Part shown: one piece after another, positions 15,095 through 24,170 of the stretch
How the letters are laid out: each line of letters starts with the position of its first letter
Position numbering within the stretch: the first letter of the stretch is position 1
Assembly (NCBI GenBank): GCA_013152085.1
Contig: JAADHC010000030.1
Location: 37,849-101,848, forward strand
From: Chlorobiota bacterium
GTDB taxonomy: Bacteria > Bacteroidota > Bacteroidia > Bacteroidales > VadinHA17
Reading direction: 5' to 3'
Length of the DNA stretch: 64,000 bases
Program-made: the position numbers and the translations under genes
The notes under the pieces: model-generated
Databases searched by the model: none
Told to the model about the DNA's origin: nothing
The model's input: only the letters and a program-made list of their open reading frames with translations

Positions 15095-17431
15095 ATGATC
15101 CGGCGTTATCTCAAAATATTATTTGTCATCTTATCATTCTTACTGAGTGGTGCGATCTCTTTTACCCAAACAAATGTGGCGGATTCTCTTCAGTCAGCTT
15201 TGAAATCCGCTCACAAAGATCAAAAACTTGTGATTCTCCATCAGCTTTGTAAAATCTTTCTTGCAAACGACAATCGTTTATCCGAATCTTACGCCAAGGA
15301 GGCGATTGTTTTGTCAAGAGAACTGAAAAAACCGGAAAAGGAAGCTCAGGCACTAAACGATCTGGCCAAAACATATTTTTTCAGGGGAGATTATGAACAG
15401 GCGGAACAAAACTATATTGCCTCCCTGGGATTATACGAACAAATCGGGAATAATGCCGGAATTGCCGGAACACTGAATAATATAGGTGTTCTCTATCGCA
15501 GCAAAGGCGATTACGGAAAAGCGCTGGAGTATTATCAGCAGTCTCTTGAAATTAAAAGAAAGATGGGAGACAAACAGGGTATCGCAAACACGCGGAATAA
15601 TATCGGCGAAATTCATAAATTCAGAGGTGAATATCCGGAAGCGGTAAAAAATTATCAGGAGTCGTATGAATTGAAAAAAGAACTTGGAGACAAATGGGGA
15701 ATGGCGAATTCGCTGAACAATCTTGGGGAGATTTATTCAATATGGAGTGAATATGAAAAAGCCCTTGGATATTATCTGGACGCAGCAGCTCTCTGGGATG
15801 AATTGAATAATTCTTCCGGAACAGCAGGCGCATATCATAATATCGGGGAAATATATAAAAACCTCGAAAATTATGACATGGCCGAAAAATATTACAAGAA
15901 GGCGATGAAAATACAACGTGCCACCAATGATAACAGAAATCTTGCCTCTACATTAAGACATCTGGGTGCCATTTATATGGACATGAAAAAATATGACATT
16001 GCCCTGGAAGATTTTACCGAGTCTCTTGCTTTCGAACAGCAACTGGAAAACAAGTCAGGTGTTGCCAATACCCTGGAAAATTTAGGCGAGCTGTATTTTC
16101 ATCGCCGCGAATATCAGATGGCACTGAAAACCTTTGAACAGGCATTAAGCATTAATCAGGAGATTGGAAACCGGAAGGGTGTGTCTTCCAATTATACCAA
16201 CATGAGTGAAGCATTGCTTAAATTAAACAAGCCCCATGATGCTGTAACCTATTACGGTAAAAGTTTATCTGTTGCCCGCGAATTGGGTGTGCTGTCCATC
16301 ATTCAGAACGATTATCTCGGCCTGGCACATGCCTATCAGCAAATGGGAAACTACAGGAAGGCACTGAATTATTATTTCAATTACCAGAGTATTAAGGATA
16401 CCCTGCTGAATGAGCAAATACATAAACAAATTGCTGAGCTGGAGACAAAATATCAGACCCGGCAAAAGGAAAAGGAGTTACAGCTTAAAGATGCTGAGTT
16501 AATGAGGAAAGATCTTGAAATAAAACAGCAAAACCTGCAGCGGAATGCGATCCTGACAGGTTTATTTATGGTGATTTTACTGGCAGCAGTGGTGTACCGG
16601 AACTACAGGCAGAAACAAAAAGCCAATGAAATTCTGACACGTCAAAAAGCAGAAATTGAATTAAAAAACACTGAAATTACTGACAGCATTCGTTATGCTC
16701 AACATATTCAGAATGCTTTTCTGCCACATGAAAAATATATTAAGGAGTTGTTTACCGATATTTTTGTATTCTTCAGACCGAAAGACATTGTAAGTGGAGA
16801 TTTCTACTGGTTCGGAGAAAGCCATGGGTATAAATATGCAGCAGCTGTCGATGCGACGGGACATGGTGTCCCCGGCGCTTTCATCTCTTTATTGGGGTAT
16901 AACCTTTTAAATAATATTTTAAAGGAGAATCCGGAAATAACACCGGCCCGGATGCTGGACGAACTCAATAAGGGGTTTAGTGAAAGGATGTTCAAATCCT
17001 ACCAGGAACAGGCTCTTCGTGATAGTATGGATATTGCGCTTTGCAGAATTGACCCTTCCGGACATCGTCTGACTTTTGCCGGAGCCTATAATCCGCTCTG
17101 GATTGCACGCAATGGCAAAATGTTGATAACCAAAGGCGATAAATTTCCAATCGGATCATATCAGGAAGACCCCGGGAACCATTATCATCATCATGAAATT
17201 GAACTACAGGTGGGAGATGTATTTTATATTTTTTCAGACGGGTATGCAGACCAGTTTGGTGGTGACAAAGGAAAGAAATTTATGTACCGGCAAATGCGCG
17301 AATTGTTACTTGAAATTTCTTCCGAACCCGTTGTCCGGCAACAGGGAATTCTCGAAAAAAAGATGGATAAATGGAAACGGGATTATGAGCAGATAGATGA
17401 TCAATTGATTATAGGTATCCGTTATGTTTAA
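15095..17431 (+). CDS. TPR-repeat membrane protein with C-terminal SpoIIE/PP2C phosphatase
   Basis: Signalling protein of 778 residues. A signal peptide (to about 25) is followed by about nine tetratricopeptide repeats at an exact 40-residue period (residues 85-430), a coiled coil (440-482), one transmembrane helix (485-501) and a second coil. The PP2C/SpoIIE serine phosphatase domain (about 555-778) has RPKDIVSGDFYWF, DATGHGVPGAF (586-596), FAGAYNPLWIARNGK and FSDGYADQFGG, so its metal-binding aspartates look intact. The repeats should be periplasmic and the phosphatase cytoplasmic. The likely target is an anti-sigma-factor antagonist, but none is encoded nearby. ATG at 15095 is preferred over 15050 because it gives a clean signal peptide. 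Confidence 0.88.
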   Translation: MIRRYLKILFVILSFLLSGAISFTQTNVADSLQSALKSAHKDQKLVILHQLCKIFLANDNRLSESYAKEAIVLSRELKKPEKEAQALNDLAKTYFFRGDYEQAEQNYIASLGLYEQIGNNAGIAGTLNNIGVLYRSKGDYGKALEYYQQSLEIKRKMGDKQGIANTRNNIGEIHKFRGEYPEAVKNYQESYELKKELGDKWGMANSLNNLGEIYSIWSEYEKALGYYLDAAALWDELNNSSGTAGAYHNIGEIYKNLENYDMAEKYYKKAMKIQRATNDNRNLASTLRHLGAIYMDMKKYDIALEDFTESLAFEQQLENKSGVANTLENLGELYFHRREYQMALKTFEQALSINQEIGNRKGVSSNYTNMSEALLKLNKPHDAVTYYGKSLSVARELGVLSIIQNDYLGLAHAYQQMGNYRKALNYYFNYQSIKDTLLNEQIHKQIAELETKYQTRQKEKELQLKDAELMRKDLEIKQQNLQRNAILTGLFMVILLAAVVYRNYRQKQKANEILTRQKAEIELKNTEITDSIRYAQHIQNAFLPHEKYIKELFTDIFVFFRPKDIVSGDFYWFGESHGYKYAAAVDATGHGVPGAFISLLGYNLLNNILKENPEITPARMLDELNKGFSERMFKSYQEQALRDSMDIALCRIDPSGHRLTFAGAYNPLWIARNGKMLITKGDKFPIGSYQEDPGNHYHHHEIELQVGDVFYIFSDGYADQFGGDKGKKFMYRQMRELLLEISSEPVVRQQGILEKKMDKWKRDYEQIDDQLIIGIRYV

Positions 17432-17446
17432 TAAAAAATACAATGT

Positions 17447-18166
17447 ATGCGATTACTTCTGATTAGTAATTCCACGAATGCAGGTGAAGAATATCTTGAA
17501 TATCCACGGGAAGAAATCGGACGGTTCCTGGGAAAAGATAAAATTGACGCACTGTTTATTCCTTATGCTGCTGTTACCTTTTCGTATGATGAATATGAAA
17601 AGAAGGTATCCGGGCGATTTGCTGAAACGGGCCATTCAATACGATCCATACATCATGAGCAGGAACCTTTACAGGCCATTGAACAGACTGAGGCGATTGT
17701 TGTCGGGGGTGGAAACACCTGGCACTTGCTCAAAACGCTTCAGGACAACAAATTACTTGAACCGTTAAAAGAAGCTGTTCTTGACGGGAAACCCTATATT
17801 GGCTGGAGTGCGGGAAGTAATATGGCCTGTCCCACCATCCGGACAACAAATGATATGCCTATTACTGAACCGGACAACTTCAAAGCCCTGTCACTTATCC
17901 CTTTTCAGATTAATCCGCACTACCTGGATGCCAACCCTGAAGGACATGCTGGTGAATCCCGGGAAACCCGAATACGGGAATTTATTGAAATTAATAAGGA
18001 CATTTATGTTGTCGGCTTGCGCGAAGGAACCATGCTCAGGATAGAAAACCAAAACATTAAACTGATTGGCCCAAAGACGATCCGGCTATTCCGGAAAGGA
18101 ATGAATCCTGTCGAACTTTCTGGCAACGACAATCTGGACTTTCTTTTAATTCCCCCGTCAGAATGA
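17447..18166 (+). CDS. pepE: Dipeptidase E (peptidase S51)
   Basis: Cytoplasmic peptidase of 239 residues, close to the length of Salmonella PepE (229). It cleaves dipeptides with an N-terminal aspartate. The nucleophile elbow GWSAGSN puts the catalytic Ser at 121. Asp136 (TTNDMP) and His158 (INPHYLD) fit the PepE triad with a one-residue offset. The GGGNTWHLL motif at 87-95 is also typical. It starts 15 bases after the phosphatase gene, so co-transcription is likely, though no functional link is evident. Confidence 0.9.
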   Translation: MRLLLISNSTNAGEEYLEYPREEIGRFLGKDKIDALFIPYAAVTFSYDEYEKKVSGRFAETGHSIRSIHHEQEPLQAIEQTEAIVVGGGNTWHLLKTLQDNKLLEPLKEAVLDGKPYIGWSAGSNMACPTIRTTNDMPITEPDNFKALSLIPFQINPHYLDANPEGHAGESRETRIREFIEINKDIYVVGLREGTMLRIENQNIKLIGPKTIRLFRKGMNPVELSGNDNLDFLLIPPSE

Positions 18167-18220
18167 GATTGTTCCTTAAGGTGATAGTGTGTAATACCTA
18201 ATTAAACTGACAAATAAGAA

Positions 18221-20848
18221 GTGTTGAAAATCATTGTCAAATGGATGTTGATGTTGTTGTCTGTAATGATCATCATTGCCGGTGGTACGGCAATATACCT
18301 TTCGACACAAAAGGATAAAATACAGTCTTTTATCATTGATGAGTTGAATAATAACATTAATGCCATTGTAAATGCCGGAGACCTGGATATCAAACTATTC
18401 CATAATTTACCATACCTGTCAGCCACGTTTAGTGATGTTGAGGTGATTCCTTATCATGAAAAAGGAGAAAAGGGTAGAGATACCGTTCTGCTTGCAAATA
18501 AGGTTTTTATAGACATTGATATCTGGCGGGCCCTGGTAAAGAAAAAAGTATTGATCCGATCCCTGGAAATCTCAGACGGAATGTTGTACTTGATAAAAAG
18601 CGGAAAAGGTTCCGTTAACTGGAATATCTGGCAAAAGGAACACGATCCAAAAAAAAAGGAATCTGCTTTTACAATCCGTTCCTTCAGGGCAAACAACCTG
18701 AGAATTGTCTATTCTGATATGAAATCCGGATTAAACGGAGAAATTTTCTTTCATCAACTCAGAATAAATGAGTTTCCCTGGCAGGAAAACTTTTACAGAT
18801 TCAGGCTTGCCGGTACGGTGGATCGTCTGGCTAAGCAGAAGAAAACCTGGATTGGGAGCCAAAAACTATTTGAAATGAACGGGTATCTGAAAAAAGGAGA
18901 TGACCGGATAGAAATCAATAAAAGCCATTTAAAGCTTGCAAACAATTTTCTGGATGTCAGGGGATATTTGCTCGGAGAGGAAGGAAAATACCATCTGGAA
19001 GGAACAGCCGTCGATGTAAAACCGTTAAAGACAGCATTAACATGGGGTATGATCCCGGATTCATTATACAAAGATATACATGAAAAGGAAGGATGGGATT
19101 GCTCTTTTTACATCGATGGGAATACCACATCAACTTCAGGCATAAAAGGTGAGGTAAGTTTTGAAACGAAGGGGTATAAGATACTTTGGCCCGGGATGGA
19201 TTGGCCGGTGGTGATCATAAAAAACTGTTCCGGGAAGTATCTTTTGGATGTAAACGGAACCAATCATGTCACTTCCCTGGTCTTTAATAATTTGTCGGTG
19301 GTGACCGGAAAGTCTGCTCTTACGGGCGATATAACCTGGCAAAACCCCGGGGAAAAAGGACAAATTTCAGCAAATTTAAATGCAGAGCTGAACGCAGGGG
19401 ATTTAAATGCTCTTCTTAAGACCGAAAAAATATTGTTACAAACCGGAACCCTCACGGGAAAAGTAAGCATCCGTGTTCCGGTTGAAACAGTTCACGGGGG
19501 AATAGGGTTTATTAAAGACCAGGGAGAGATTAAAGGAGAGGTTACGGTTAAAAACTTTTCGGGGGGAATGACAGAAAGCCTGATTTATGCTGATGGGATA
19601 AGTGGTAATTTCTCTATGAATAAACAGATCGTATTCCGTGGTGTGAAAATGAACTGGTTGGGATTTCCGGTTGTGGTTGACGGGAAAATTCCGGCTCTTG
19701 GCACCCTTCTGTTTTCAAAGGATCCCCGGAACCTGGACATTAAGGTACGGGCAGGTACGTTTATTCTGGACACATTGATGTCCCGGCTTGGAAAATTTCC
19801 AGGCGAGGAACAAAAGAAAGGGAAGGAGACAATATCGAATTGGAATCTTAAATGTGATTTTGACATACAAAAATTCAGGTATCGGAAACTGGCCGGTGAA
19901 AAGGTTCAGGGATCACTGATTTATGACGCAAGAGACCTGAAGATTGATCCATTGCAATATCTGGCACTTGATGGTAAAGGATCAGGTTTTTTTGAATGGG
20001 AAAAGAATGGTGGTGGACGTTCGGTAATCCGGGCATATACTGATTTAGGGCACGTGAATATTTCCCGGCTGTTTCAGGCATTTGACAACTTCGGCCAGAC
20101 GTTTGTTACCACTGAAAACATTGAGGGCTTTTTAACCGGAAATATAGCCTTCCAGACAAATCTGGATGCGCAAGGGAATGTTGATCTTTCCTCTGTTCTT
20201 TCCAATGCGGTGGTTGAAGTTAAAAACGGAAGGCTGAAAAATGTGAAAGCACTTTATTCCCTGTCAAAATTTATAAAATTATCTGAACTTGAAAACATTT
20301 CATTTTCTAACTTGCAAAATGAAGTATTTGTACAAAATCAGACGGTAATCATCCCTTCCATGCATATCGGTTCCTCTGCCCTGGACTTGGATCTATATGG
20401 CACACATACTTTTGAAAACCGGTTTTCATACCACATCCGTTTATTGCTGTCTGACATCCTGTTTCATAAAGCCGGAAAAGCCAGACAGGAAAACAATGAA
20501 TACGGTATTATCGAAAAAGGAGACAACGGGAAAACCAGTCTTTACCTTATTTATGAGGGGGATAGTTTAAATAGCAGGGTTTTGTATGATAAATCCCGGG
20601 CCAGGCAGGCAAGAAAAGAAGAGATCATAAAAGAGGGAAAGCAGTTAAAAGCCATTTTACACGAAGAAATGGGTCTGTTTAAAAAGGATACGTCTCTTGT
20701 AAGTACGGAGAAAAAAGACGGAAAAAAATTCAGGATCATCTTTCCGGAAAATGATACTACCAGGAAAGATTCGGCAAGAAATAAAAAGTCAAATTTATTA
20801 AACGTTGTCTGGGAAGACGAACCGCCGGATACCTTAAAAAAGAAATAA
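18221..20848 (+). CDS. AsmA-family envelope protein
   Basis: Large protein of 875 residues with one N-terminal transmembrane helix (about 8-27, MLMLLSVMIIIAGGTAIYL) and a long periplasmic part of repeated beta-strands. AsmA features include an early GDLDIKLFHNLPYLSATFSD segment, the ISDGMLYLIKSGKGSVNWNI segment, and late LFQAFDNFGQTF and NGRLKNVKALYSLSKF. AsmA/TamB/YhdP-type proteins form long grooves that conduct phospholipids between membranes or support outer-membrane assembly. The start codon is GTG at 18221. The C-terminal 100 residues are charged and low in complexity. No partner gene adjoins it. Confidence 0.8.
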   Translation: MLKIIVKWMLMLLSVMIIIAGGTAIYLSTQKDKIQSFIIDELNNNINAIVNAGDLDIKLFHNLPYLSATFSDVEVIPYHEKGEKGRDTVLLANKVFIDIDIWRALVKKKVLIRSLEISDGMLYLIKSGKGSVNWNIWQKEHDPKKKESAFTIRSFRANNLRIVYSDMKSGLNGEIFFHQLRINEFPWQENFYRFRLAGTVDRLAKQKKTWIGSQKLFEMNGYLKKGDDRIEINKSHLKLANNFLDVRGYLLGEEGKYHLEGTAVDVKPLKTALTWGMIPDSLYKDIHEKEGWDCSFYIDGNTTSTSGIKGEVSFETKGYKILWPGMDWPVVIIKNCSGKYLLDVNGTNHVTSLVFNNLSVVTGKSALTGDITWQNPGEKGQISANLNAELNAGDLNALLKTEKILLQTGTLTGKVSIRVPVETVHGGIGFIKDQGEIKGEVTVKNFSGGMTESLIYADGISGNFSMNKQIVFRGVKMNWLGFPVVVDGKIPALGTLLFSKDPRNLDIKVRAGTFILDTLMSRLGKFPGEEQKKGKETISNWNLKCDFDIQKFRYRKLAGEKVQGSLIYDARDLKIDPLQYLALDGKGSGFFEWEKNGGGRSVIRAYTDLGHVNISRLFQAFDNFGQTFVTTENIEGFLTGNIAFQTNLDAQGNVDLSSVLSNAVVEVKNGRLKNVKALYSLSKFIKLSELENISFSNLQNEVFVQNQTVIIPSMHIGSSALDLDLYGTHTFENRFSYHIRLLLSDILFHKAGKARQENNEYGIIEKGDNGKTSLYLIYEGDSLNSRVLYDKSRARQARKEEIIKEGKQLKAILHEEMGLFKKDTSLVSTEKKDGKKFRIIFPENDTTRKDSARNKKSNLLNVVWEDEPPDTLKKK

Positions 20849-20881
20849 GACAGCAAATAATACCGGGCTCCTAAAATATTG

Positions 20882-20889
20882 TATTTTTG
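20882..20889 (+). promoter_or_regulatory. TAnnTTTG promoter box before the histidine kinase gene
   Basis: TATTTTTG lies 24 bases upstream of the preferred ATG at 20914. It also overlaps a TTG (20887) that could otherwise be mistaken for the start codon, supporting the downstream ATG. Confidence 0.5.
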
Positions 20890-20913
20890 TCACCTGTTAA
20901 AAGAGTTAGGTGC

Positions 20914-22080
20914 ATGAACGTATATTCAAAAAAGATAAAATGGAAATTCTTATTGTTCCTCCTCGCGGTTATTATTGGCGTTTCCTCTTTATGGTATACG
21001 GGGAAGTTGGTTCGTGAACTTAAACAGGAAGAACGTCGAAAAGTTGAATTGTGGGCCGGGGCCACTCAGAAATTAATTGAAACAGATGTCCCGGGTGATC
21101 TTGACTTTCTTTTTCAGGTTATTGAAAATAATACTACGGTGCCGGTTTTACTGGTAGACGAAGATACGTTAATTGTCTCCAGCAGGAATATAGACGAATC
21201 CCGGTTTGATCATCGGAAAACACTTGTTCGAGAAGTTAAGAAAATGGGGAAAAAGCATCCTCCATTGGAAATAAGTCTGGGTGACGGCAAGAAAAATTTT
21301 ATTTATTATAAGGATTCGACAGTACTGACAGAACTGGAATGGTTTCCTTATATTCAGTTGAGTGTGATAATCCTTTTTATAGGCGTATCTTATCTGGCTT
21401 TTAGTGCAGCCCGGAAATCAGAGCAGAATCAGGTATGGCTGGGCTTATCGAAGGAAACGGCCCATCAGTTAGGCACTCCCACTTCATCCCTGTTATCCTG
21501 GCTTGAAATAATTAAGGAAAAAATCTCTGATGAACATTTACTGAAGGAATTGGAGAAAGATATCATACGCCTCGAAAAAATCACCGAGAGATTCTCTAAA
21601 ATCGGTTCTGTACCGGCACTGGAAAATCAGGATGTAAACCGGGTAATCAGAAATGCCGTTCAGTATATTATAAGAAGAACTTCGGAGAAAGTACAGGTGC
21701 GATTGAATTTTTCTGATGACGAAAACGTTTGGGTGCCCATCAATGCGGAACTGTTTGAATGGGTAATCGAGAACTTGTGTAAAAATGCTGTTGATGCGAT
21801 GAAGGGAGAAGGAATGATCGATATTTATGTTACTGATATAACCCAGTTCGTATATATAGATGTACAGGATTACGGTACGGGTATCCCAAAATCCAGGTTT
21901 AAAACAATCTTTAAACCCGGGTATACGACCAAGGAAAGAGGCTGGGGACTCGGCCTTTCATTATCGACGAGGATTATTGAAGATTATCACGGCGGAAAAA
22001 TTTTTGTCAATTATTCTGAGCCCGGCAAAGGATCTGTTTTCCGCATTGTACTGAAGAAAACACCTAATCTTCCGTCCTGA
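20914..22080 (+). CDS. Membrane sensor histidine kinase (orphan)
   Basis: Sensor kinase of 388 residues. Two transmembrane helices (about 12-28 and 147-163) enclose a small periplasmic sensor domain of about 115 residues. The phosphoacceptor His184 lies in ETAHQLGTPTSSLLSW. The ATPase domain has the N box (ENLCKNAVDAM), G1 (DYGTGIP), F box region and G2 (GWGLGLSLS). No HAMP or PAS domain is seen and no response regulator is adjacent, so the partner must be elsewhere. The start is set at ATG 20914 because TTG 20887 falls inside a promoter box. The gene ends 14 bases before the U32 peptidase gene. Confidence 0.88.
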   Translation: MNVYSKKIKWKFLLFLLAVIIGVSSLWYTGKLVRELKQEERRKVELWAGATQKLIETDVPGDLDFLFQVIENNTTVPVLLVDEDTLIVSSRNIDESRFDHRKTLVREVKKMGKKHPPLEISLGDGKKNFIYYKDSTVLTELEWFPYIQLSVIILFIGVSYLAFSAARKSEQNQVWLGLSKETAHQLGTPTSSLLSWLEIIKEKISDEHLLKELEKDIIRLEKITERFSKIGSVPALENQDVNRVIRNAVQYIIRRTSEKVQVRLNFSDDENVWVPINAELFEWVIENLCKNAVDAMKGEGMIDIYVTDITQFVYIDVQDYGTGIPKSRFKTIFKPGYTTKERGWGLGLSLSTRIIEDYHGGKIFVNYSEPGKGSVFRIVLKKTPNLPS

Positions 22081-22094
22081 AAAAGTCTGATGAT

Positions 22095-23333
22095 ATGAAG
22101 AACAAAGTTGAGTTGATGGCTCCGGCAGGAGATGTTGAGTCGGTAAGGGCTGCCATCCAGGGGGGTGCCGACGCTGTCTATTTCGGAGTAAAACAACTCA
22201 ATATGCGGGCACGTTCCTCACATAACTTTTCTTTATCTTCCCTGCCCGAGGTTATCGGTCTGGTTCATGAGGCCGGTGTCCGTGCCTACCTTACTTTGAA
22301 CACCATCGTTTACGACCAGGAAATCCCGGTGATGCAGCGGGTTCTGAATGAAGCTAAACGGTGTGGGATTGATGCCGTTATCATCAGCGATCAGGCAGCT
22401 TTGCAGTATGCTCATGAACTGGGCCTGGAAATCCATCTTTCCACGCAACTGAATATATCGAACATCCAGTCGTTAAAGTTTTATGCCGGATATGCGGAGG
22501 TGGTTGTATTGGCACGTGAATTAAATCTGATGCAGATTGAAAAAATTACCCGGCAGATAAAACGGGAAAACATTACCGGCCCTTCGGGATCACCGATACG
22601 GGTTGAACTCTTTGCTCATGGCGCTTTGTGTATGGCCATTTCAGGGAAATGTTACCTTAGCCTGCATGAAAACAATGCTTCGGCAAACCGCGGAACTTGT
22701 GAGCAAACATGCAGAAAAGCCTATGTGGTTACCGAGAAGGAAACAGGGTATGAGCTCGAAATTAACAATGAGTATATTATGTCTCCCAAAGACTTGGCTA
22801 CTATTGGTTTTCTTGACCGGATTCTGGATACCGGCATTTCCGTACTTAAAATTGAGGGACGGGCAAGATCTCCCGAATATGTGAAAACAACAGTGTCTTG
22901 TTATCGCGAAGCCATTGATGCTGTTGAAAACGGTTCTTATAACGCTGATAAGGTAAAGATCTGGAAAGAACGCCTTTCTACGGTATTTAACCGGGGTTTC
23001 TGGGGTGGCTATTATCTTGGGGAAAAACCGGGTGAATGGAGCGACCGTTATGGTTCACATGCAACCAGAAAGAAAGTATATGTGGGGAAAGGAAAGAACT
23101 ATTTTTCAAATCAGGGCATTGCTGAATTCATTATCGAAAGTGAATCCATAGCCAAAGGCGATGAGGTACTCATCATCGGACCAACAACAGGGGTTGTACA
23201 AAGGGTTGTGCAGGAAGTCCGTGTTGATGACAAACCGGTACAACGGGCAGAAAAAGGCATGATCGTTTCTATACCGGTAGATACTAAAATCCGGCGGTCT
23301 GATAAATTATACCGGCTGGATAAAACAACGTAG
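22095..23333 (+). CDS. U32-family peptidase, TrhP/YegQ-like tRNA hydroxylation protein
   Basis: Protein of 412 residues. The N-terminus (ELMAPAGDVESVRAAIQGGA, DAVYFG) and the cysteine-rich block (CMAISGKCYLSLH through RGTCEQTCRKAY, about 180-210) are diagnostic of U32 'peptidases'. The YegQ/TrhP branch is required for prephenate-dependent hydroxylation of uridine 34 in tRNA and probably binds an Fe-S cluster through these cysteines. Length is a little shorter than E. coli YegQ (about 450). Other U32 members act in ubiquinone synthesis or on collagen, so the exact branch is an inference. It may be co-transcribed with the kinase. Confidence 0.8.
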   Translation: MKNKVELMAPAGDVESVRAAIQGGADAVYFGVKQLNMRARSSHNFSLSSLPEVIGLVHEAGVRAYLTLNTIVYDQEIPVMQRVLNEAKRCGIDAVIISDQAALQYAHELGLEIHLSTQLNISNIQSLKFYAGYAEVVVLARELNLMQIEKITRQIKRENITGPSGSPIRVELFAHGALCMAISGKCYLSLHENNASANRGTCEQTCRKAYVVTEKETGYELEINNEYIMSPKDLATIGFLDRILDTGISVLKIEGRARSPEYVKTTVSCYREAIDAVENGSYNADKVKIWKERLSTVFNRGFWGGYYLGEKPGEWSDRYGSHATRKKVYVGKGKNYFSNQGIAEFIIESESIAKGDEVLIIGPTTGVVQRVVQEVRVDDKPVQRAEKGMIVSIPVDTKIRRSDKLYRLDKTT

Positions 23334-23362
23334 AAATCAAATTCAGGTCGTTAACCTTTCTT

Positions 23363-24064
23363 TTACAGGAGGACTTTGCGGATTTCTTCAAGATAAATAT
23401 TACGTAATTCACGCAGCCGGTCTTTTCCCGGGTCTTTTTCATATATCCGGACAACATCCATCAGGTTTTTTGCATAGACGGTTGCCAATGCTGCATCAAA
23501 ATTATTGTTGTCTACGTTGTTTTTAATATTCATCGTGATACTTTCAAATATTTTCCAGCTCAACGGGCAGGAAATTTCCAGGTAATGCATCAACGGATCA
23601 ATGGTGTCCTTAAAAATCCCGTCTTCCAACTCTTCAAGGCTGAAATGCTTAAATACCCGGATAAGTCCCTTTTTATTATAACTTCTTTTTTTCATAAAAC
23701 CGATTCCTTTATCCTGATACCATCTCTGTAATTCCGGTATCAGTTCGAAACCCGGCAGATCCTTTACACGAATGGCATGAAGCACACTATTGAAAATATG
23801 AAGTTCTGCCGGTCGTGCCCCGAAAGAATGCATGAAATGTCTACGTATTTCCTCTGATTTACGGATAATAAATTCATTGCCATATTCCTTTTTTGTGACA
23901 AGGAATATATGGTGGGGCGTCTTTTTGCTGGGAATATTTTCACCATGGTATCCCGGAAACGGTTCAAAGCTTTCAAGAACAAAGGTGTTTTCAAGAATAT
24001 TGGAATTTAATGTATGTAACAGCTCTTCCTTGGTTATGGTCCCGAATGTTTCTATTTTTCTCAT
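23363..24064 (-). CDS. Conserved-looking protein of unknown function
   Basis: I do not recognise this 233-residue cytoplasmic protein. It has no signal peptide or membrane helix. It begins MRKIETFGTITKEELLHTLN and contains FEPFPGYHGENIP, HHIFLVTK, RPAELHIFNSVLHAIRVKDL and IRVFKHFSLEEL, with a helical C-terminus. Even base composition and a long uninterrupted frame support real coding. The ATG at 24064 is chosen over a GTG two codons upstream. It lies 107 bases downstream of the selenouridine synthase gene on the same strand. Confidence 0.6.
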   Translation of the reverse strand: MRKIETFGTITKEELLHTLNSNILENTFVLESFEPFPGYHGENIPSKKTPHHIFLVTKKEYGNEFIIRKSEEIRRHFMHSFGARPAELHIFNSVLHAIRVKDLPGFELIPELQRWYQDKGIGFMKKRSYNKKGLIRVFKHFSLEELEDGIFKDTIDPLMHYLEISCPLSWKIFESITMNIKNNVDNNNFDAALATVYAKNLMDVVRIYEKDPGKDRLRELRNIYLEEIRKVLL

Positions 24065-24170
24065 GTGCACAAAGTTTTATTGTTTTAACACAGGTGTTTC
24101 TTAAGTCCTTTAAATATACGTAGCAAAGATGTAATCTCCAAAGTAAAAGTTGATTAAGTACAAACTAAAA

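Noticed and set aside
15350..16390. 120-base periodicity suggestive of a DNA tandem repeat.
   Set aside because: The period comes from 40-residue TPR units in the protein; the DNA copies are strongly diverged, so it is not a recent DNA repeat or CRISPR.
18221..20848. Possible TamB-type translocation component.
   Set aside because: Length and N-terminal pattern fit AsmA better, and no TamA/BamA gene adjoins it.
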